DNA of 64,000 nt. Origin: an uncultured Clostridia bacterium (GTDB lineage Bacteria; Bacillota; Clostridia; UBA1381; UMGS1253). The notes below the pieces were generated by a model. That model made no database searches and was not told the DNA's origin. It saw only the letters and a program-made list of their open reading frames with translations. The first letter of the stretch is position 1; every line of letters starts with the position of its first letter. The position numbers and the translations under genes were made by a program. Shown in pieces: positions 61,499 through 64,000 of the stretch. The stretch covers positions 1 to 64,000 of the forward strand of contig CAKSHP010000006.1 of the NCBI GenBank assembly GCA_934457145.1. Direction: 5' to 3'.

Positions 61499-62175
61499 AC
61501 TATGTTATATCGATTATAGACGCAAAATCGCTTGATGTGTTGGTTAATATTTGCGCGGAAATGTCCCTGCCGCTTACCGTTACGCTCTACGGCAGAGGAA
61601 CTGCCGTTCAGAGCATGCTTGATTTGCTCGGAATAGAGTCTGATGAAAAGAGAGTTGTGCTTGCGTTTGCAGATGATGTAAAAACTCAGAAACTGATTGC
61701 GGCGCAGAAAAAATATTTGCATATCGGAGTGCCGGGACACGGAATTGTTGTTGCGGTGCCGATAAAAAGCGTTGGAGGAGGAAAGACTGTGGCATATTTG
61801 AGCGGAGAAAATAAGAGTGCAAAATATGTGCCGAAAAAAGAGTGTGCATATGAGCTGATTGTTGCAATAACAAACGAAGGAAATGCCGATGTGGTTATGA
61901 ATGCGGCGCGTGCTGCGGGTGCAAGGGGCGGCACGGTGCTTCACGGAAAGGGCAGCGGCGTAAAAAATGCTCAGAAGTTTTATAATATATCAATTGCAGC
62001 AGAAAAAGAAATTGTGCTTATTGTTTCGATGGCTGAACAAAAAGCCGAAATTATGCGTTCAATACTAAAAAAAGCAGGTCCGGACAGCGAGGCGGGAAGC
62101 GTTGTGTTTTCGCTGCCGGCAAGCGAAGTGGCGGGCTTTGGACTTTTTGACGAAACGGATTTAAAAATCGACTGA
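61495..62175 (+). CDS. Tandem PII-like regulatory protein
   Basis: 226 residues made of two ferredoxin-like halves of about 110. Half 1: VISIIDAKSLDVLVNICAEM and PGHGIVVAVPIKSVGGG. Half 2: YELIVAITNEGNADVVMNAA, ARAAGARGGTVLHGKGSG, then EKEIVLIVSMAEQKAEIM. The second half has the ARxAGARGGTxxHxxG block common in PII-related proteins. PII proteins read ATP/ADP and metabolites and control transporters. Its ATG overlaps the DUF1538 stop codon (ATGA), so it is probably the dedicated regulator of that carrier. Confidence 0.83.
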   Translation: MNYVISIIDAKSLDVLVNICAEMSLPLTVTLYGRGTAVQSMLDLLGIESDEKRVVLAFADDVKTQKLIAAQKKYLHIGVPGHGIVVAVPIKSVGGGKTVAYLSGENKSAKYVPKKECAYELIVAITNEGNADVVMNAARAAGARGGTVLHGKGSGVKNAQKFYNISIAAEKEIVLIVSMAEQKAEIMRSILKKAGPDSEAGSVVFSLPASEVAGFGLFDETDLKID

Positions 62176-62181
62176 TAAATA

Positions 62182-62230
62182 AAAAAGCAAGGTGCGTATG
62201 CTGTTTGAAGTATGCGCACCTTGCTTTTTA
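62182..62230. terminator. Bidirectional terminator
   Basis: AAAAAGCAAGGTGCGTA and its near-perfect complement form a 17-bp-class stem, with A- and T-runs on the two sides. It serves the PII-like gene and the convergent DUF3006 gene. Confidence 0.93.
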
Positions 62231-62431
62231 TCAGTCCGAAAAAAGAGAGTTCATTTTATTTTCGATTCTTTTTTTTATATTGCCGGTTTGTTTTTTGTCT
62301 ATACTTACAACAATAATATCTCCCTCCGCGGCATCGGGAGGCAAAAGATTGCGGCTTATGTTTTCAAAGGTGCCGTTTTCAAGTTCTGCAACGGCGAAAT
62401 TTTCTTCGAATCTGTCTATAACAAATTTCAT
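62231..62431 (-). CDS. DUF3006 small protein
   Basis: 66 residues from ATG 62431, after AGAAAGGAATTG. MKFVIDRFEENFAVAELENG and LLPPDAAEGDIIVVSIDKK match DUF3006, a small beta-barrel protein family of unknown function common in Firmicutes. The longer open frame upstream to 62866 lies in the antisense of capF and is not coding. Single gene. Confidence 0.85.
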   Translation of the reverse strand: MKFVIDRFEENFAVAELENGTFENISRNLLPPDAAEGDIIVVSIDKKQTGNIKKRIENKMNSLFSD

Positions 62432-62515
62432 TTTTTTCAATTCCTTTCTGATGCGTTTAAAAATATAATAACACGCAACAATAAAAAAATCAATATATAA
62501 AATTAAAACGTTCGA

Positions 62516-62545
62516 TTGACACAGGCAGGGCTCGTGTGGTAAAAT
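62516..62545 (+). promoter_or_regulatory. Promoter of the capF operon
   Basis: TTGACA (62516-62521) and TAAAAT (62540-62545) are 18 bp apart, 32 bp before the capF start. Confidence 0.75.
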
Positions 62546-62576
62546 ATAAAAAGAAGCGATAAAAGGGGAGAAGAAA

Positions 62577-63779
62577 ATGAAGATACTCGTGACCGGGGCT
62601 AACGGTTTTGTCGGCAAAAATTTAACGGCGGCGTTAAAAAACATAAAAGATAATAAAGACCGCACAAGACCGTCTGTTAAAATTGAAGAAGTGTTTGAAT
62701 TTGATATTGACACGCCAAAGGAGCTTTTGCAAAAATACTGCAATGAGACGGATTTTGTGTTTAATTTGGCAGGAGTGAACAGACCGAAAGCAAACGAAGA
62801 GTTTATGAAAGGAAATTTCGGCTTTGCAGGCGAGCTTTTGGAGTGTTTAAAAAAGGCAAACAACAAATGTCCGGTTATGCTTGCATCGTCTATACAGGCA
62901 ACGCTTATCGGCAGATACGGCGAAAGCGACTACGGAAAAAGTAAGCTGATGGGCGAGAATTTGTTTTTTGATTATGCAAAACAGACCGGAGCGGAGGTTT
63001 TGGTGTACAGATTTGTTAATCTGTTCGGAAAATGGTGCAGACCGAATTATAACAGCGTTGTTGCAACATTTTGCTATAATATCGCAAATGATTTACCGAT
63101 AAACGTAAATGATCCGGAGGCTGAACTTGAGCTTTTATATATAGACGATTTGGTTTGTGAAATGCTTGACGCTTTGGAAAACAAAAGCCACAGGTGCGAG
63201 TTTGACGGATTGAATGCCGTGTTTTGCGATAACGGAAAATTCTGCGCCGCTCCTGTGACGCATAAGGTGAAATTAGGTGAGATAGTTAATCTTTTAAACG
63301 AATTTAAAAATCAGCCGAAAAGCCTTGTGATGCCTGAAATTCCAAACAAAAGCTTTGCAAAAAAGCTTTACTCGACATATCTTTCATATCTTCCGAAAGA
63401 TAAAGTATCTTTCAAGCTGAAAATGAATATTGACGAAAGAGGCAGCTTCACAGAGCTTTTAAAAACGGCAAACTGCGGTCAGTTTTCCGTGAATGTTTCA
63501 AAACCAAAAATAACAAAAGGTCAGCACTGGCACAACAGCAAGTGGGAATTTTTTATTGTTGTGTCCGGAAAAGCTCTTATATCGCAAAGAAAAATCGGGA
63601 GCGGCGAAGTGCTTGATTTTTATGTGTCGTCGGATAAAATCGAGGCGGTGCATATGCTGCCGGGATACACGCACAGTATAACAAATTTGTCTGATGAAGA
63701 TGAGCTTGTTACTCTTATGTGGGCAAATGAGCAGTTTGATATAAACAAACCTGATACATTCGGAGAGGCGGTAAGATAA
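62577..63779 (+). CDS. capF: CapF-like bifunctional SDR/cupin enzyme (UDP-FucNAc synthesis)
   Basis: 400 residues. The N-terminal Rossmann/SDR part has VTGANGFVGKNL, and Tyr/Lys of ESDYGKSKLMGENL. The C-terminal cupin (about 280-395) has KGQHWHNSKWEFFIVVSGKA with metal-binding His residues. This SDR-cupin fusion is the hallmark of CapF, which reduces a UDP-4-keto sugar in UDP-N-acetyl-L-fucosamine synthesis for capsule or O-antigen. The stop TAA directly touches the ATG of the next gene, a UDP-GlcNAc 2-epimerase, the usual CapG partner. Confidence 0.9.
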   Translation: MKILVTGANGFVGKNLTAALKNIKDNKDRTRPSVKIEEVFEFDIDTPKELLQKYCNETDFVFNLAGVNRPKANEEFMKGNFGFAGELLECLKKANNKCPVMLASSIQATLIGRYGESDYGKSKLMGENLFFDYAKQTGAEVLVYRFVNLFGKWCRPNYNSVVATFCYNIANDLPINVNDPEAELELLYIDDLVCEMLDALENKSHRCEFDGLNAVFCDNGKFCAAPVTHKVKLGEIVNLLNEFKNQPKSLVMPEIPNKSFAKKLYSTYLSYLPKDKVSFKLKMNIDERGSFTELLKTANCGQFSVNVSKPKITKGQHWHNSKWEFFIVVSGKALISQRKIGSGEVLDFYVSSDKIEAVHMLPGYTHSITNLSDEDELVTLMWANEQFDINKPDTFGEAVR

Positions 63780-64000
63780 ATGGAAATTAAACTTGATTAT
63801 TCCGATATAAGCTTTAAAAATAACGGAAAGCTAAAACTTCTTATAATTGTCGGAACAAGACCTGAAATAATTCGTCTGGCGGCTGTTATAGATAAATGCA
63901 GAAAGTATTTTGACTGCATTTTGGCGCATACCGGACAAAACTATGACTATAATTTAAACGGTGTGTTTTTTAAGGATTTAAAGCTTGAAAATCCTGAGGT
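63780..64000 (+). CDS. UDP-N-acetylglucosamine 2-epimerase (non-hydrolysing), N-terminal part (cut by window edge)
   Basis: About 73 residues are visible from ATG 63780, which abuts the capF stop. LKLLIIVGTRPEIIRLAAVI is the WecB/CapG N-terminal signature, followed by ILAHTGQNYDYNLNGVFFKD. After CapF, the partner is probably CapG, which epimerises the UDP-FucNAc precursor. The rest lies beyond the window. Confidence 0.88.
   Translation, partial: MEIKLDYSDISFKNNGKLKLLIIVGTRPEIIRLAAVIDKCRKYFDCILAHTGQNYDYNLNGVFFKDLKLENPE

Noticed and set aside
62432..62866. N-terminal extension of the DUF3006 frame to 211 residues
   Set aside because: The extra part is antisense to capF; the ribosome binding site and family start fit ATG 62431.
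1..64000. CRISPR array, prophage or integrase-bearing island
   Set aside because: No regularly spaced direct repeats, phage structural genes or integrase genes were seen; mobile DNA is limited to IS remnants.

Overview
The window reads as AT-rich chromosomal DNA of an anaerobic, Gram-positive member of the Clostridia. Support for this: the conserved rplS-lepB-rbgA order, class III (anaerobic, glycyl-radical) ribonucleotide reductase with its activase and NrdR-type boxes, a PyrR-controlled uracil permease leader, Gram-positive LexA-type operator, an LtaS-like synthase, D-Ala ligase/glutamate racemase, and strong AGGAGG-type ribosome binding sites. The secreted polysaccharide-degradation genes with copper-amine-oxidase-like stalk domains suggest a gut or plant-fibre degrader (a Monoglobales-like lineage is possible, but this is only inference).

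Layout. 1-1752 (-): rbgA (cut by the window edge), lepB, rplS with a candidate L19 leader. 1864-7113 (+): a long structured 5' UTR, a secreted protein of unknown function, then a BcrAB-like ABC transporter with its own sensor kinase and response regulator. 7190-8700: NUDIX hydrolase and two truncated insertion-sequence fragments. 8735-12489 (-): response regulator, sensor kinase and HtrA protease, an arrangement like the CssRS-HtrA secretion-stress module. 12662-20428 (+): proline genes proBA, cell-wall precursors ddl-murI, a DUF1934 protein and argS, then a C-terminal processing protease. 20523-25664: putative GHL6/GH151-like glycosidase, divergent from nrdDG. 25784-28803: a 56-residue ORF, a LexA-controlled LysM protein (YneA-like), and uracil permease plus pyrR behind a PyrR attenuator. 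28855-48138: an accessory carbohydrate region with three AraC regulators, a DMT transporter, glycosidases (six-hairpin, GH2 mannosidase, GH39-like), a 1417-residue heparinase-II/III-like secreted protein, a frameshifted and truncated rhamnosidase, a second heparinase-like gene destroyed by an IS110 remnant, tRNA-Gly, and an orphan, probably highly expressed sugar-binding lipoprotein. 48530-56568: LtaS-like synthase, a two-component system followed by a GerMN protein (reminiscent of actinobacterial MtrAB-LpqB), ECF S component, P1 peptidase, pseudouridine synthase. 56587-62431: NSS transporter, two sugar-phosphate isomerase-like enzymes, and a DUF1538 membrane protein coupled to a tandem PII-like protein behind a hairpin-rich leader. 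62516-64000: start of a capsule/UDP-FucNAc locus (capF, then a UDP-GlcNAc 2-epimerase cut by the window edge).

The most promising undescribed elements are the three-way-junction-like RNA/DNA element at 1979-2304 and the DUF1538 + tandem-PII pair with its structured leader. The best supported regulatory circuits are the LexA/LysM promoter, the PyrR attenuator and the NrdR boxes. All names rest on reading the sequence by eye; no database search was run.
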